From Methylococcaceae bacterium (GTDB lineage: Bacteria > Pseudomonadota > Gammaproteobacteria > Methylococcales > Methylomonadaceae), in the NCBI GenBank assembly GCA_030699345.1, contig JAUYMX010000496.1:1-8438 (forward strand): 8,438 nucleotides of DNA, read 5' to 3'. The notes below the pieces were generated by a model. It was not told where the DNA came from and did not search any database. It was given only the letters and a program-made list of their open reading frames with translations. How positions within the stretch are numbered: position 1 is the first letter of the stretch; each line of letters begins with the position of its first letter. The position numbers were made by a program, and so were the translations under genes. Shown here in pieces: positions 8,181-8,438 of the stretch.

Positions 8181-8230
8181 GCCTGAATAAGCCCTTCTAA
8201 GCGTAGCTCGGGAGGGCGTTTCCGGCCTAC
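8177..8230. repeat. REP-like hairpin at the end of the DUF3999 gene
   Basis: GTAGGCC at 8177-8183 pairs with GGCCTAC at 8224-8230, and inside it GCCCT at 8191-8195 pairs with AGGGC at 8213-8217, giving an interrupted stem about 54 bp long. The TAG stop codon of the DUF3999 gene is part of the outer stem. Outer GTAGGCC/GGCCTAC arms ending an extragenic palindrome are reminiscent of enterobacterial REP units and of similar elements in methanotrophs. There is no T-run after the stem, so it is not a classical intrinsic terminator, though it may stabilise the 3' end of the operon mRNA. Confidence 0.65.
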
Positions 8231-8238
8231 TGCGTATT

Positions 8239-8300
8239 CCGATCAAAACCACCACTGATTCCGATACAAACCCAGCCAGATTTTGAACGCCTTTGATCGG
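8239..8300. repeat. 9-bp inverted repeat CCGATCAAA / TTTGATCGG
   Basis: CCGATCAAA at 8239-8247 and TTTGATCGG at 8292-8300 are perfect inverted copies separated by 44 bp. ATTCCGAT also recurs directly at 8236-8243 and 8258-8265, 22 bp apart. The spacer is long for a hairpin and the function is unknown. It could be the remains of paired binding sites or of a small repeat element. Confidence 0.5.
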
Positions 8301-8358
8301 CCACTATGCATAGAATCAAACTATGCGTAGAAGCTCAACTTTTCGGCCCGCCCCCCTT

Positions 8359-8384
8359 GTGCTACCAGTCATTACTGGTAGCAC
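8359..8384. repeat. Perfect 11-bp stem-loop GTGCTACCAGT-CATT-ACTGGTAGCAC
   Basis: Eleven perfectly paired bases enclose a four-base loop. No T-run follows in either direction (GCTAAGC on one side, AAGGGGGG on the complement of the other), so an intrinsic terminator is not supported. Alternatives are a regulator operator, a REP-type hairpin or an end of a small mobile element. Confidence 0.65.
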
Positions 8385-8415
8385 GCTAAGCATAGTTATA
8401 TCGTTTGAAGAAACT

Positions 8416-8425
8416 GCATTAATGC
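8416..8425. repeat. 10-bp palindrome GCATTAATGC near the arm end
   Basis: A perfect 10-bp dyad lying 13 bases from the window end. It is short and could be a chance occurrence; it is noted because it closes a run of small palindromes in this tail. Confidence 0.35.
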
Positions 8426-8438
8426 GTCATCAGCGGGG

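Larger units (their letters stand above)
8197..8395. repeat. Four copies of a near-palindromic CTAWGCRTAG motif
   Basis: CTAAGCGTAG (8197-8206), CTATGCATAG (8304-8313, a perfect palindrome), CTATGCGTAG (8321-8330) and CTAAGCATAG (8386-8395) are variants of one 10-mer that differ only at the fourth and seventh bases. The middle two lie 17 bp apart, start to start, and both are followed by AA. The first lies in the loop of the REP-like hairpin. Four such copies in about 200 bp seem unlikely by chance; operator-like sites or repeat-element debris are both possible. Confidence 0.55.
4220..8438. repeat. Right arm of a window-length perfect inverted repeat
   Basis: Mirror of the left arm, used here as the reference copy because its genes read on the plus strand. 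Both arms stop at exactly the same base, so the outer ends are self-complementary too (...CAGCGGGG against CCCCGCTG...). Symmetric ends are what an assembler gives when it walks a path, turns round in a hairpin and walks back until the same unresolved branch. A genuine duplication inside a longer contig would not need to end at the same base on both sides. Confidence 0.98.
8181..8438. other. Non-coding, dyad-rich tail of the right arm
   Basis: No credible coding frame, RNA gene or transposase remnant is visible in this 258-bp stretch. It contains most of the REP-like hairpin, a 9-bp inverted repeat, a series of CTAWGCRTAG motifs, a six-C run at 8351-8356, a perfect 11-bp stem-loop and a 10-bp palindrome near the end. 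The density of small symmetric elements suggests accumulated extragenic repeats or a small non-autonomous element cut by the window end; this is inference. Confidence 0.6.

Noticed and set aside
8359..8384. Rho-independent terminator
   Set aside because: The stem is strong, but no T-run follows it on either strand.
1..8438. Composite transposon or insertion sequence with long inverted repeats
   Set aside because: There is no transposase, no DNA between the repeats and no target-site duplication visible. The inverted repeats are the whole window.
8181..8438. CRISPR array or small RNA gene in the arm tail
   Set aside because: The short motifs are unevenly spaced (107, 17 and 65 bp between starts) and only 10 bp long, and no promoter-terminator pair marks a small RNA.

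Overview
The whole window is one perfect palindrome. Bases 1-4219 are the exact reverse complement of bases 4220-8438, with no spacer and no mismatch that I could find, so every feature at position x has a twin at 8439-x on the other strand. The window therefore holds only 4219 bp of unique sequence, written twice. The most likely reading is a fold-back artefact (assembly-graph turn-around, amplification snap-back, or unsplit hairpin read) that pivoted on a repetitive hairpin at the centre. A spacer-free inverted repeat with arms over 4 kb would be expected to be very unstable in a bacterial chromosome. A genuine head-to-head duplication or the dimer form of a hairpin-ended replicon cannot be excluded from the sequence alone.

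Each arm carries a two-gene operon that reads away from the centre. The first gene has a GTG start behind a clear AGGAG ribosome-binding site and encodes an 841-residue polytopic membrane protein of the DUF2339 (COG5373-like) type. The second starts inside the stop codon of the first (ATGA overlap) and encodes a 457-residue DUF3999-type protein with a signal peptide, a large beta-rich periplasmic region and a single C-terminal membrane anchor. The pairing and translational coupling suggest the two proteins act together at the inner membrane, but I know of no established biochemical function for either family.

The outer 258 bp of each arm are non-coding and rich in small dyads. They contain a REP-like hairpin that overlaps the end of the DUF3999 gene, a 9-bp inverted repeat, four copies of a near-palindromic CTAWGCRTAG motif, a perfect 11-bp stem with a 4-base loop, and a 10-bp palindrome near the tip. 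No RNA gene, transposase, protelomerase, replication protein or CRISPR array is visible.

The organism is probably a gammaproteobacterium of moderate GC content. The DUF2339-DUF3999 pair and the two styles of interspersed hairpin (TGGGAGCGACGCCTTCGTCGC and GTAGGCC...GGCCTAC) recall methanotrophs of the Methylococcales such as Methylomonas or Methylobacter. That placement is inferred from memory of such genomes, not from a search.
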